Assembly: GCA_902799345.1 (NCBI GenBank)
Contig: CADBZW010000005.1
Span: 169,916 to 233,915 of the forward strand
DNA: 64,000 nucleotides
From: an uncultured Bacteroidia bacterium
GTDB lineage: Bacteria > Bacteroidota > Bacteroidia > Bacteroidales > F082
Direction: 5' to 3'
Under the pieces are notes generated by a model. It was given only the letters and a program-made list of their open reading frames with translations. It had not been told where the DNA came from and searched no databases. This document shows, piece after piece, positions 42,305 through 51,871 of the stretch. Made by a program: the position numbers and the translations under genes. Each line of letters starts with the position of its first letter. Positions within the stretch are counted from its first letter, which is position 1.

Positions 42305-43091
42305 CGCCGACCCGAACATGCTGACCTTCGGCGGACACCTCGAAGTGCTCCGCCGAATGTTGTTCCGCATCATCGCCGTGGTGATGGTGCTGGCGATAGC
42401 CATTTTCTGTTTCAAGGACAAGACCTTCGAGCTGCTTTTGGCGCCCAGCCAGTGGGACTTCGTAACTTATCAATACATTGAAAAGTTCTTGCACTACTTC
42501 GGATCCAATTTCGCCTTCAACCAGTTCCACATCAACTTAATTGCCACAGAGTTGTCAAGCCAATTCATGACGCATATCACGACAGCGCTGTATCTCGGTC
42601 TTTTAGGGGCTTCTCCGTATATTTTGGTTGAACTGTTCCGTTTCATCACACCTGCCCTTTACGAAAACGAGAAAAAGTATTCCGTGCGTGTGGCCGTCAC
42701 AATGTACCTTCTTTTCATTGTCGGCGTGCTGATGTCATACTTCATCATATTTCCCATTTCATTCAGGTTCTTAGGCACATATAGCGTCTCAGGAATGGTG
42801 GAAAGCAACATTACCTTGAAATCCTATATCAGCACCTTCACCACACTGACCTTGGTGATGGGCTTGGTGTTCCAATTGCCCGTCATCGCGTTTTTCTTGG
42901 GCAAGTTGGAAATGGCAAGTTCCGAATTATTAAAGCGTTACAGAAAATACGCGCTCATCGTCATCATGCTCGTGGCCGCCATCATCACACCACCTGATTT
43001 AATGACGCTGGTTTTGGTCACGATTCCATTATACCTCCTTTATGAGGTGAGCATTTTGGTGCTAAAACGCATGGAAAAACGAAACAATTGA
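42261..43091 (+). CDS. tatC: Twin-arginine translocase subunit TatC
   Basis: The protein has 276 residues with six helices. The signal-recognising N-terminus contains LTFGGHLEVLRRMLFR, and the conserved loops SPYILVELFRFITPALYENEK and KYALIVIMLVAAIITPPD are in place. It recognises the twin-arginine motif of substrates. The ATG at 42261 overlaps tatA; an alternative start at 42318 after the tatA stop is also plausible. Confidence 0.92.
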   Translation: MKQPSQNQKTEPDNNADPNMLTFGGHLEVLRRMLFRIIAVVMVLAIAIFCFKDKTFELLLAPSQWDFVTYQYIEKFLHYFGSNFAFNQFHINLIATELSSQFMTHITTALYLGLLGASPYILVELFRFITPALYENEKKYSVRVAVTMYLLFIVGVLMSYFIIFPISFRFLGTYSVSGMVESNITLKSYISTFTTLTLVMGLVFQLPVIAFFLGKLEMASSELLKRYRKYALIVIMLVAAIITPPDLMTLVLVTIPLYLLYEVSILVLKRMEKRNN

Positions 43092-43132
43092 TGATTTAGT
43101 CGTTTTTCTATCAACATTATTCAGAAAAGCCC

Positions 43133-43140
43133 TATTTTTG
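43133..43140 (+). promoter_or_regulatory. -7 box TATTTTTG for the DUF1295 gene
   Basis: The box lies 21 bases before the ATG at 43161, so this gene is a separate transcript from tatC. Confidence 0.55.
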
Positions 43141-43160
43141 CGGCACAAAATCCAAATCCA

Positions 43161-43964
43161 ATGACCTACCTATTGATTTTACTTGGCGTTTCGCTGCTCG
43201 TTTCCGCCGTCGGGTGGATTTATTTCATCTATTTCTTCAGCCTCGGCTACGGCTATGGGGTGGCGGCATTGGCCATTACCATGGTCGCACTCTTCAGCAG
43301 TGCCATCACATGGCCTACCGCCCTCCTTTGCGCACTCCTGTTCGTGTTCGGTTGCCGCCTTGGCACCTATTTGCTCATTCGCGAGAAGAAGACCGCCGCA
43401 TACCGCAAAATATTGTACGATCCTTCATTGCAAAAGAAAAAGCCACTCTTTGTCATCCTCACGGTGTGGCTGTTTTGCGCCGTTCTTTATGTGGCACAAG
43501 TGAGCCCTGTGGCGTTCCGCCTCGCCAACATCATCGAAGGCAAAGCCGTGAGCGACCTTTGGGCATGGATTGGCGCTGGTGTCGTGCTGCTTGGCATTGT
43601 CTTGGAAGCCGTAAGCGATGCACAAAAAAGCAAGGCAAAGAAAAAGGATCCAAAGCGTTTCGTCTCCACGGGTCTCTACCGTATCGTACGCTGTCCCAAC
43701 TATTTGGGAGAGGTAATCATTTGGACAGGAAGCCTTCTCAGCGGTATCGGAGCGGGTCTCACTGCATGGCAATGGGTCATCGCTGCCATCGGCTATATCG
43801 GCATCCTATATGTGATGTTCAGCGGTGCTCGCCGCCTCGAACTGCGCCAAAACGAAGTGTACGGCAACGACCCCGAATACCAGACCTACGTCAGGAAGAC
43901 TCCGATTTTAATTCCTTTATTGCCAATTCATTCTTTGGCAAAATACAAGTGGTTACAGGCGTGA
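43161..43964 (+). CDS. DUF1295 / steroid-reductase-like membrane protein
   Basis: The protein has 267 residues and about six helices. The C-terminal part (KRFVSTGLYRIVRCPNYLGEVIIWTG) is the ICMT/steroid 5-alpha-reductase-like signature of DUF1295. Activity may be methylation or reduction of a hydrophobic substrate; not established. It sits just beyond the RiPP-Tat locus but has its own promoter, so involvement is uncertain. Confidence 0.75.
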   Translation: MTYLLILLGVSLLVSAVGWIYFIYFFSLGYGYGVAALAITMVALFSSAITWPTALLCALLFVFGCRLGTYLLIREKKTAAYRKILYDPSLQKKKPLFVILTVWLFCAVLYVAQVSPVAFRLANIIEGKAVSDLWAWIGAGVVLLGIVLEAVSDAQKSKAKKKDPKRFVSTGLYRIVRCPNYLGEVIIWTGSLLSGIGAGLTAWQWVIAAIGYIGILYVMFSGARRLELRQNEVYGNDPEYQTYVRKTPILIPLLPIHSLAKYKWLQA

Positions 43965-43972
43965 TGTAGTCT

Positions 43973-45619
43973 TCAATCCACCACCACCCTATCCACCTGC
44001 TGCTTCCCACCAGAAATGGTCACCAAAGTATAAATGCCTTGGCTCAACCCTTGCGTGGAAATGACAAAGGTCTGGGAGTTTGAAGTGTTGGAATAAACCA
44101 ATCGTCCCGTCATGTCGTACAACCTAACAAAAGCCTCGCCTGCTTCCGCAAAGCGGATGTTGATGCGGTCTTTGGCAGGGTTGGGATAGATTTCAACAAT
44201 TTGAACCGGCCCTTCGACAGGCTCAGGGGCCTCAATACCCCATGTGCCGCAGGCTGCGTTGATTTCGCCATCCAGATAGGCGAAACGGTCGTCCAGCCAA
44301 TTGCTCATGTAGGTCAGCTGGCTTTCGTCGACGATGAACTCGGGCCAGGCCTCGTGCTCGCGTTCGTAGGCACCGCTCTCAACCAATTCATCGTATTGGT
44401 TCTGAACCAGTTCCATGATATGTTCCTTGGTCAGGATGTCACGGCGCAGGGAGTCGTAACGTACTTTGGTCGCGGCCACGAAGCCGTTGTCGCTGCAGTC
44501 CTGCGTTAGACGGTCGTATAAGCCATTGCCCAGCAGACCTGCCGTGTTGTAGGTTGGGTTGCCGTCGGTGTCCAGGCCCCAGATGGCATCCAAGTCCCAA
44601 GGTAGGTAGATGTAGGAGCTTGTCTTCTTGTAACGTGCCACAAACAGGTTACGGCCCATGTTGTCCATTCCCATCAACGCATTGATAAACAGATAGTAGT
44701 CAATGGCGTTGGCTTTGTCGAACTGGTTGGCAAATTGTGCATAAAACACATTGTCGGAGGCGTTCATCACGAAGTTGGTGAAGCTGTAGAGATGGCTCCA
44801 GTTGATGGCCGTGTCGCTCTCGTTGGGATACACCCACTCGTAGTTGCTCCAAGTATCCTGACTGTTGTCGTAGGCCGGCAACTCCTCGAAGGTCGGGGCG
44901 CCAGGGCCATTGCCCTTGTAGAGCAAGCCACGTAACTCCCCGTTGTATTTCCTGAGGTTCAGCTGCTTGCGGTCCATGCGCTCGGTGAGGGCGTAGATGC
45001 CTTGGTATTCGTCGTTGATGAACACGTCGGCATACGCCATGCGGATGCCCGGCAAGGCATCGGGTTCGCTGACGGCGTAGGGCAATCGGTACATCTCCAT
45101 CCACAGCTCGTTGGCCACCTTGTCGCGCAGGCGGAGCGGCTGGCTCCACATGGCTTCGAGGTTCCAGTCGTCGTCGCTGCGCAAGCCGAGGAAGGTGGTG
45201 TCGGCCATCGTGGTACCCGTGGCATCGGCCCACAGCTCCACACGGTATGATTTCTTGTCGTACTGCTGCGACGAGGTGCCTCTAATCTTCAATCCGGCGT
45301 GCATCGTGATGACATTACCATCGGCATCGGCCACATTGATGACGCCATGTACGGCAGGCGAGTTGACGATGGGGCCGTCGGTGGTGATGGTGATGAGCGG
45401 CATCTCACTCCTATAACAAGTGTAGGCCTCTCCCCTGACTTCCACGGTCTCCTTGTAGGGTTTCACGCCCTCAGGCAGTCGCCCCGTGGTGACAATGATT
45501 TTCTTGTCACGGTCGATGCCGTACAAAGGATTTAAGCTCGATGACAGCGTTTGTTGTGCCGAAACGAGACAATTAGCTCCTATTAGCACTAGCGTAGTTA
45601 ATAATAGTTTAAGTTTCAT
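43973..45619 (-). CDS. CotH-like kinase-fold protein with type IX secretion sorting domain
   Basis: The protein has 548 residues. A signal peptide (LLLTTLVLIGANCLVSAQ) precedes a CotH-like domain: LKIRGTSSQQYDKKSYRVEL, DVFINDEYQGIYALTERMD and LPWDLDAIWG. The last about 75 residues are a type A sorting domain (EIYPNPAKDRINI, VRLYDMTGRLVYS, GIYTLVTISGG), the tag for export through the T9SS and attachment at the surface. Possibly modifies surface proteins. Confidence 0.85.
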   Translation of the reverse strand: MKLKLLLTTLVLIGANCLVSAQQTLSSSLNPLYGIDRDKKIIVTTGRLPEGVKPYKETVEVRGEAYTCYRSEMPLITITTDGPIVNSPAVHGVINVADADGNVITMHAGLKIRGTSSQQYDKKSYRVELWADATGTTMADTTFLGLRSDDDWNLEAMWSQPLRLRDKVANELWMEMYRLPYAVSEPDALPGIRMAYADVFINDEYQGIYALTERMDRKQLNLRKYNGELRGLLYKGNGPGAPTFEELPAYDNSQDTWSNYEWVYPNESDTAINWSHLYSFTNFVMNASDNVFYAQFANQFDKANAIDYYLFINALMGMDNMGRNLFVARYKKTSSYIYLPWDLDAIWGLDTDGNPTYNTAGLLGNGLYDRLTQDCSDNGFVAATKVRYDSLRRDILTKEHIMELVQNQYDELVESGAYEREHEAWPEFIVDESQLTYMSNWLDDRFAYLDGEINAACGTWGIEAPEPVEGPVQIVEIYPNPAKDRINIRFAEAGEAFVRLYDMTGRLVYSNTSNSQTFVISTQGLSQGIYTLVTISGGKQQVDRVVVD

Positions 45620-45642
45620 TTAGTATTTGATTTTGGTTTCAG

Positions 45643-47859
45643 TCAGTCAATTCTCACCACTTCCATAATGCCATCGATGGCTTTTATCTTGGCTATCAAC
45701 TGTTCCAGTGCCTCCACATCGGAGATTTGGAGCACAATTTTGCCGTCGAAATAGCCCTCCTTGTCGGAGTTGAAGACGATGTTTTTCATGTTCACCTCCA
45801 AGTCCTCGGAGATGACTTTGGTGATTTTGCCCAGCAGTCCCATCACGTCGCGTCCATAGATGCGGATGGTGGCCTGCGAGGTGTTGCCTTCCATGCCGTT
45901 CCACTTCACCTTGATGATGCGGTAGCCATAGCGTTGCTGCATCCACTTGGCGTTAGGGCAGTTGACGCGATGTATGCTCAGCGTGCCGTCGTTGGTGACG
46001 AAGCCGAAGACGCGGTCGCCGGGGATGGGGTTGCAGCACTTGGCCAGCTTGTAAGTCACATTGTCGATGTCCTCGCCGATGGAGAGGCTCTCCTCCGCTT
46101 CGGCGGCGACTTCCTTTTTGGTGGATTCTATCTGTTCGGGGACAACCCTTTCCGTCTTCTCGGCGTTCTCGCCAAACTTCGACGTCAGGAAGCGCTTCAC
46201 GTCGGCGATATCGATTTTCTCGGTCGAAATCTGATGGTAGAGTTGCAGTGAGTTCTCCAATTTAAACTCCTTGACGAGCATGTCGACGACAGTTTCCGAG
46301 AAAGGCAACTTCCAGTTTTTAAGCCTACGTTGCAATATGCCCTTGCCCAGCTCCGATTCTTTGAGTTCCTGCTCCTTGAGGTAGCGTCGTATCTTGTTTT
46401 TTGCCTTCTCAGTGACGACGGCATTGAGCCAGTCGGCTCGCGGCGACTGTTTCTTGCTAGTGATGATCTCCACCTTGTCGCCATTCTTCAGTTCATGGCG
46501 GATGGGCACCATGCGTCCGTTGACGCGGGCACCGTTGCAGGTCTCGCCCACATGGGTGTGCACCTCGTAGGCAAAGTCGAGCACTGTGGAGCCAATAGGC
46601 AGCTGTTTCAGGTCGCCTTCTGGCGTGAAAATGAAGATTTTATCTGATTTGTATATCTTTCGGTACGAATTCTCAAACGAAACCAGGCCTGGATTTTCCA
46701 ACACTTCACGCACATTCAGCAACCATTCCTCCGAGGTCTGTTTCTCACCTTTATATAAATAGTGTGCCGCCTGCCCCGTCTCTGCGATGTCGTCCATGCG
46801 GGTGGTGCGGATCTGCACCTCGAACCATAGCTTGTCGTCATATTTCACCGTGGTGTGCAGCGACTCGTAGCCCGTAGCTTTGGGCTTGGTGATCCAGTCG
46901 CGAAGGCGTTCAGGCATAGGGTCGTAGATATTGGTGATGGCGGAATACACGCTCCAACAGCACTCTTGTTCGTCTTTCTCAGCGCAACGAATGATGACGC
47001 GTGCCGCCATCAGGTCGTAGACCTCCTCGAAGGTCACATTTTGAGCCTTCATCTTGGCGTAAATCGACGGGATGGACTTGAGCCTCCACTTGATGGTATA
47101 GGCGAACTTGTACTTGTTGCCTTTCTTGGTACGCTCCAGTTCGGCATTGATGCCTTCAGAAATGCGGGCGATGAACAAGTCGGCGGTCTGCTTGCGGGCT
47201 TCATGCGTGGCTGCAATCTTGGCTTCGATTTCATGGAAAACCTCAGGGTTCTCAAACAGCATCAGCTTCTCTTCCAGCTCGGCCTTCAGCTTATACAAAC
47301 CCAGACGATGCAGGATGGGGATGTAGATATACTTGATTTCGTGGAAATACTTGGCCAGGCGGTCGGGATCGACGTCGTTTGGGTTGCGGACGTCATAGAC
47401 GCGGTGTACGATCTTCAGCAACACCGAGCGCATGTCGTCGATAAGCGAGAGGAACATCACCTGGAAGGTGTCGGAGTTATAGGCCACCTTCTCGGTGTCG
47501 AGTTGGGAGATCTCGCTGAAGTCCTCAAGCACGATGGCGACGGTCTTACCGAACTCCTTTTCCAGCTCCTTGATGCTCACGTTCTCCTTATAGTCGATGC
47601 CATGTAGGAACGAGGCGGCCACAGAGATGTAGCCCAAGCCCACCTCAAGCACGGCGATGCGTCCCATCTCGATGAGGTGGAACATATAGGCCTTGCCTGA
47701 ATACAGGTAGCGTCCGTCGTACTTCTCCAAGCAATAACGGTAGGCCTTGTCAATCAACGCCAGATGTTCGGGCGCATTGACGAAGGGATGGATGTCGTCG
47801 AGCATGGCCTCGTAGGCCTGCTGGATTGCCAATATCTCCAATGAAGTGTAGCCAGCCAT
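45643..47859 (-). CDS. RelA/SpoT-type (p)ppGpp synthetase with degenerate hydrolase domain
   Basis: The protein has 738 residues. At the hydrolase position the usual HDxxED stretch reads SFLHGIDYKENVS, so the HD metal-binding pair is lost. The synthetase region (RLKSIPSIYAKMKAQ, TGYESLHTTVKY, EVQIRTTRMDDIAETGQAAHYLYKG) looks intact. TGS and ACT domains follow. It is therefore likely a RelA-like synthetase rather than a bifunctional SpoT. It is cotranscribed with clpS, whose stop lies one base upstream. Confidence 0.88.
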   Translation of the reverse strand: MAGYTSLEILAIQQAYEAMLDDIHPFVNAPEHLALIDKAYRYCLEKYDGRYLYSGKAYMFHLIEMGRIAVLEVGLGYISVAASFLHGIDYKENVSIKELEKEFGKTVAIVLEDFSEISQLDTEKVAYNSDTFQVMFLSLIDDMRSVLLKIVHRVYDVRNPNDVDPDRLAKYFHEIKYIYIPILHRLGLYKLKAELEEKLMLFENPEVFHEIEAKIAATHEARKQTADLFIARISEGINAELERTKKGNKYKFAYTIKWRLKSIPSIYAKMKAQNVTFEEVYDLMAARVIIRCAEKDEQECCWSVYSAITNIYDPMPERLRDWITKPKATGYESLHTTVKYDDKLWFEVQIRTTRMDDIAETGQAAHYLYKGEKQTSEEWLLNVREVLENPGLVSFENSYRKIYKSDKIFIFTPEGDLKQLPIGSTVLDFAYEVHTHVGETCNGARVNGRMVPIRHELKNGDKVEIITSKKQSPRADWLNAVVTEKAKNKIRRYLKEQELKESELGKGILQRRLKNWKLPFSETVVDMLVKEFKLENSLQLYHQISTEKIDIADVKRFLTSKFGENAEKTERVVPEQIESTKKEVAAEAEESLSIGEDIDNVTYKLAKCCNPIPGDRVFGFVTNDGTLSIHRVNCPNAKWMQQRYGYRIIKVKWNGMEGNTSQATIRIYGRDVMGLLGKITKVISEDLEVNMKNIVFNSDKEGYFDGKIVLQISDVEALEQLIAKIKAIDGIMEVVRID

Positions 47860-47860
47860 A

Positions 47861-48145
47861 TCAATCCGTAATCTTAACCGTCAGCTGATGTCCCAACAGG
47901 ATGTCGTAATACGGCTTCAGCTCCTCGAAGGTGCCGTGCATGACGGCGCACTTGCCCTTGTAGTGGGTGATCCAGGCGCAGGTCTCGGCCTGTTCGCGGG
48001 TATGGTGGCACACCTTCATCAAGGTGTCGATGACATATTCGAAAGTATTCACATCGTCGTTGATAAGGAGCAGATTCTTCTCATTTTCAATTAGTTCCTC
48101 CTCCAACACTTCAATATCTTCTTGTTCCTTGTTCATGGCTTCCAA
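47861..48145 (-). CDS. clpS: ClpS, ClpAP adaptor
   Basis: The protein has 94 residues; the ATG at 48136 is an equally good start. An acidic N-terminal tail leads into the ClpS core with LLINDDVNTFEYVIDTLMKV and AMHGTFEELKPY. It delivers N-degron substrates to ClpA/ClpP. It precedes the RelA-like gene by one base. Confidence 0.85.
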   Translation of the reverse strand: MEAMNKEQEDIEVLEEELIENEKNLLLINDDVNTFEYVIDTLMKVCHHTREQAETCAWITHYKGKCAVMHGTFEELKPYYDILLGHQLTVKITD

Positions 48146-48221
48146 TCAGGTTTTTCGGGGGTAAAAATACGCATAATTTGCGAAACGGTATATGTAAAAA
48201 CGTCCTAAATGTTTTTTTTCT

Positions 48222-48229
48222 TACTTTTG
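48222..48229 (+). promoter_or_regulatory. -7 box TACTTTTG for the flippase gene
   Basis: The box lies 22 bases before the ATG at 48252, divergent from clpS. Confidence 0.55.
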
Positions 48230-48251
48230 TCCGTCGAATTTCGGAAAAAGA

Positions 48252-49736
48252 ATGCAGAACCGCTTCATCAAAAATATCATTTTCCTGTTGTTTCTCAACC
48301 TGTTGGTGAAGCCTTTCTGGATTTTGGGCATCGACCGCGAGGTGCAAAACATCCTCGGCGACGCCGCCTACGGCACCTACCAGGCCCTCTTCAACTTCTC
48401 TTACCTCTTTTATATTCTGCTCGACCTCGGCATCACCAACTTCAATAGCCGCGCCGTCGCGCAAGATCCGAAGAACCTCTCCAAACACTTCGGCGGCCTC
48501 ACCGAAATCAAGCTGCTGCTCGGACTGCTCTATGCCGTCGTCATCTTCGTGGTGGGCTATTTCTGCGGCTACAACGAAGGCATGAAGCTCAAGCTGCTGT
48601 GCTGGTGCGGCCTCAACCAAATCCTGCTCTCGTTCATCCTCTTCCTTAGGTCGAACATGCAGGGGCTGCTGCTGTTCAAGCAGGACAGCATCCTCTCCGT
48701 CTTCGACCGTGTGCTGGCCATCGTCATCATGGGCTTGGTGCTGTGGAGCGGATGGTTCCCCATGGAGCGGTTCAACGCCATCTGGTACCTGCAGGCGCAG
48801 ACCGTGGCATACATCGTCACCCTCGCCCTCGCCCTCACCATCGTCTTGCGCCACGCCAAAGGCCTCAGCTTCAAGGTCAACTTCCAGTTTTTCAAGGAGA
48901 TAATACGACAGAGCCTTCCTTTTGCCTTGCTCGTCCTGCTGATGAGCGTCTACAGCCGCATCGAGCCGGTGCTGCTGGAGCGCCTCTTGGACGACAAGGG
49001 CGTGCAAGCCGGTTTCTATAGCCGTGCCTACCGTCTCTTCGACGCGGGCAACAACATCTCCAACCTCTTCGCCATCATGCTGCTGCCCATGTTTGCCGCC
49101 ACGCTGAAGAACAAGCTGGAGCTGAACAACCTGGTCAAGACCTCGTTCAACGTCATCGTGGCCATGGCGGGCATCGTCATGATTATGTGCGTCTTCTACC
49201 GCCAGGAAATCATGCAGCTGATGTATCTCCCTGCCGACGCCACCGCCGCCGACGTGGAGCGCGTCGGGCAATACGCCAACATCTTCCCCATCCTCATGGG
49301 CAGCTTCTTCTGCCTGTCGACGACCTACGTCTTCGGCACCCTACTCACCGCCAACGGCAGCCTGAAACAGCTCAACATCGTGGCAGGTGCTGGCGTGGTC
49401 ATCAACATCTTGTTGAATCTCATCGTCATACCGCGTTTCCTCGCCGTGGGCGCCGCCTGCACCAGCCTCTGCGTGCAAGCCGTCACCGCCTTCCTGCAAT
49501 ACCTCCTCGCCAAACGCATCCTGAAACTGGAGATCCAAGGACGTTATTGGCTCCACATCGTCATCTTCCTTGCCACGGTCGTCTTGGTCACTTTCCTCGT
49601 CAAGCAGTTGGATATCAACTGGATGGTCGGTTTCGTCATCGCCTTTGCCGTCAACTGCGGCGCCATCTTCTTCACCCGTCTGCTGCGTCTGAAGGAGATT
49701 GTCGCCCTCGTCCTCCCCAAGGAAAAAAAGGCCTAA
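48252..49736 (+). CDS. Polysaccharide flippase (Wzx/MATE-like, MOP superfamily)
   Basis: The protein has 494 residues and about 12-14 helices. The start (NIIFLLFLNLLVKPFWILGIDREVQNILG) and segments such as GDAAYGTYQALFNFSYLFYILLD fit MOP-superfamily flippases that carry lipid-linked sugar repeat units across the inner membrane. It opens the polysaccharide gene set that continues to 53311. Confidence 0.82.
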   Translation: MQNRFIKNIIFLLFLNLLVKPFWILGIDREVQNILGDAAYGTYQALFNFSYLFYILLDLGITNFNSRAVAQDPKNLSKHFGGLTEIKLLLGLLYAVVIFVVGYFCGYNEGMKLKLLCWCGLNQILLSFILFLRSNMQGLLLFKQDSILSVFDRVLAIVIMGLVLWSGWFPMERFNAIWYLQAQTVAYIVTLALALTIVLRHAKGLSFKVNFQFFKEIIRQSLPFALLVLLMSVYSRIEPVLLERLLDDKGVQAGFYSRAYRLFDAGNNISNLFAIMLLPMFAATLKNKLELNNLVKTSFNVIVAMAGIVMIMCVFYRQEIMQLMYLPADATAADVERVGQYANIFPILMGSFFCLSTTYVFGTLLTANGSLKQLNIVAGAGVVINILLNLIVIPRFLAVGAACTSLCVQAVTAFLQYLLAKRILKLEIQGRYWLHIVIFLATVVLVTFLVKQLDINWMVGFVIAFAVNCGAIFFTRLLRLKEIVALVLPKEKKA

Positions 49737-49772
49737 AGTGACATTTTTCATTGCCAATTCGGGGGAATTCCC

Positions 49773-49780
49773 TATTTTTG
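49773..49780 (+). promoter_or_regulatory. -7 box TATTTTTG before the first chain-length gene
   Basis: The box lies 23 bases before the ATG at 49803. Confidence 0.5.
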
Positions 49781-49802
49781 ACGACTTATTTCACATATAA
49801 CT

Positions 49803-50867
49803 ATGGACGAACAACAACATAACGCCTACAGTTCCAAATACTTGTGCCGACTTTTGGTGGAATATAGGAAGCCCATACTCATTATTTTGGCGGTGGCCGC
49901 GCTGTGCGCCATCATCTTCAGCGCACCCTATTTCATCACCCCGCTCTACAAATCCACGACCATCATCTACCCCACTTCCAGCAACTCCATCTCGAAGGTG
50001 TTGATCAGCACCACCTACCAGTCGGAAAAAGACATCATGAACATCGGTGAGGACGAACAGACCGAGCAGATGCTGCAGGTATTGAACTCGAACCGTGTGC
50101 GCGACAAGGTCATCAGCCGCTTCAACCTGATGGAACACTACGACATCAGAGACAGCAAATACCCCATCACCAAGCTCAACAAGCTCTACGACGCACGCAT
50201 CAAGTTCCGCCGCACAGAGTTCAACTCGGTGAAAATCACCGTCCTTGACTCTGACGCCGAGCTCTCGGCCCGCATCGCCAACGAGATCGCGGAGATCTTC
50301 GACAGCACCATGAACGAGATGCAGAAGGAAGTCGCCATCAAGGCCTTCCGCATCGTGGAACAGGAATACAACACCCTCGTCGCCGAGATGAACACACTTG
50401 AGGACTCGCTCAACACACTGCGTAAGTTGGGTGTGTTCGACTACGAGTCGCAAGTGGAGATGCTCAGCCAACAGCTGGCGGTCGAACTCGGCAAAGGCAA
50501 CACACAGGGCATCAAGAACATACAAGAGCAACTGGACATCTTGGCCGAGTACGGCGGCGCCTCCTACGCCATCAACGAGCGTCTGGACAACGACCGCCTG
50601 CAGCTGTCGCTGGTCAAGTCGAAATACGAAGAAGCCAAGGTCGACGCCACCGAGTTCATCCCGCACAAGTTCGTGGTCACCTCCGCCTTCCAGGCCGAGC
50701 GCAAGAGCTATCCCGTGCGTTGGCTCATCGTGGTCATCACCATGCTGAGCACCTTCCTGCTGCTCATCTTCTGCATCGTCTTCTACGACCGCTCGAAAGG
50801 CTTTTTTCGTTTGGAGGCCGAAAAGAAGTCGGCCCGTAAGACAGCACAAGGCGAACAAAACCCATAG
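49803..50867 (+). CDS. Wzz-like chain-length determinant, first copy
   Basis: The protein has 354 residues with membrane helices near residues 25-47 and 305-325 and a coiled-coil periplasmic region (QEYNTLVAEMNTLEDSLNTLR), the layout of polysaccharide co-polymerases. It would set the chain length of the exported sugar polymer. It is followed after 64 bases by a shorter paralogue. No tyrosine-kinase tail is attached. Confidence 0.78.
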   Translation: MDEQQHNAYSSKYLCRLLVEYRKPILIILAVAALCAIIFSAPYFITPLYKSTTIIYPTSSNSISKVLISTTYQSEKDIMNIGEDEQTEQMLQVLNSNRVRDKVISRFNLMEHYDIRDSKYPITKLNKLYDARIKFRRTEFNSVKITVLDSDAELSARIANEIAEIFDSTMNEMQKEVAIKAFRIVEQEYNTLVAEMNTLEDSLNTLRKLGVFDYESQVEMLSQQLAVELGKGNTQGIKNIQEQLDILAEYGGASYAINERLDNDRLQLSLVKSKYEEAKVDATEFIPHKFVVTSAFQAERKSYPVRWLIVVITMLSTFLLLIFCIVFYDRSKGFFRLEAEKKSARKTAQGEQNP

Positions 50868-50931
50868 ACTGACTTCGTTTTTCAGCTCCGACAAACCCAG
50901 CAACACCACTCCGAAAACAACACAAACAACA

Positions 50932-51867
50932 ATGGATAACAATTTCAACAACCTTTCACTCGTGCAGCTCATCCTGAAATGGAAGTGGCACATCATCATC
51001 ATCACAGTGGCTGCCGCCCTTTGCGGTGCCATCTTCTCCAGCTCCATGTTCATCACGCCGCTCTACAAGTCGGAGGCCGTGGCCTATCCCGCCAACGTCA
51101 CCCCCTACTCTGACGAAAGCGAGACCGAACAGATGCTGCAAATCATCGGCTCACGGTCCATCATGGATTCCATCATCAACAAATACGACTTGTGGACGGA
51201 CTATAAGATCGACAAGAACGACCCGCATGCCATGACCTACATGCTGTATGAATATGGCAGCAAAATCAAAATCAGCAAGACGCAATACGAAGCCGTGTCA
51301 GTCACCGTCATGGACAAGGACCCCTTTGTGGCCTGCGACATCGCCCGCGACATCCTGAACTTCTACGACCAGAAGGTGCATAACCTGCACAAACAAAAAG
51401 TCGGCGAAGTGGTGGCCATGTACGAAAGGCAGCTGCGGGAAAAGCAACATAACATCGACTCGCTGAAACAACGCTATACAGAAATCAGCACCACCTACGG
51501 CATCACTGACATCTCGAGCCAAACCCGTGAAGTGACTAAAGGCCTTCTGAGTGGGTCGGCAAAAGCCTCGGAAATGAAAGACAACCTTGAACAATACGGA
51601 GCCGAAATCCATGACCTGCACACCAAAATTGCCGCTGAAGGCAACACCTATGTCGCCACCAAACTGGATTACGAGAAAGAGCTTCGTTTTTACCACTCTG
51701 AACTCACCTACTCCAACATCATCACCGAGCCGTTCCCGTCCGACAAGAAGGCCTTCCCCGTCCGCTGGGTAGTGGTCGCCCTGTCGGCCCTGGGTGCCCT
51801 GCTGCTCTCCATCGTCGTGATTTTCATCATCGAAAACAGAAAGAGATTCGTAGGCGAAAACAAGTAA
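50932..51867 (+). CDS. Wzz-like chain-length determinant, second copy
   Basis: The protein has 311 residues, paralogous to the previous product (shared DETEQMLQIIGS-type block, two end helices and a coiled coil near residues 165-200). A pair of co-polymerase-like proteins is unusual enough to note; they may form a mixed complex. It lies 4 bases before the ligase gene. Confidence 0.75.
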   Translation: MDNNFNNLSLVQLILKWKWHIIIITVAAALCGAIFSSSMFITPLYKSEAVAYPANVTPYSDESETEQMLQIIGSRSIMDSIINKYDLWTDYKIDKNDPHAMTYMLYEYGSKIKISKTQYEAVSVTVMDKDPFVACDIARDILNFYDQKVHNLHKQKVGEVVAMYERQLREKQHNIDSLKQRYTEISTTYGITDISSQTREVTKGLLSGSAKASEMKDNLEQYGAEIHDLHTKIAAEGNTYVATKLDYEKELRFYHSELTYSNIITEPFPSDKKAFPVRWVVVALSALGALLLSIVVIFIIENRKRFVGENK

Positions 51868-51871
51868 TACC

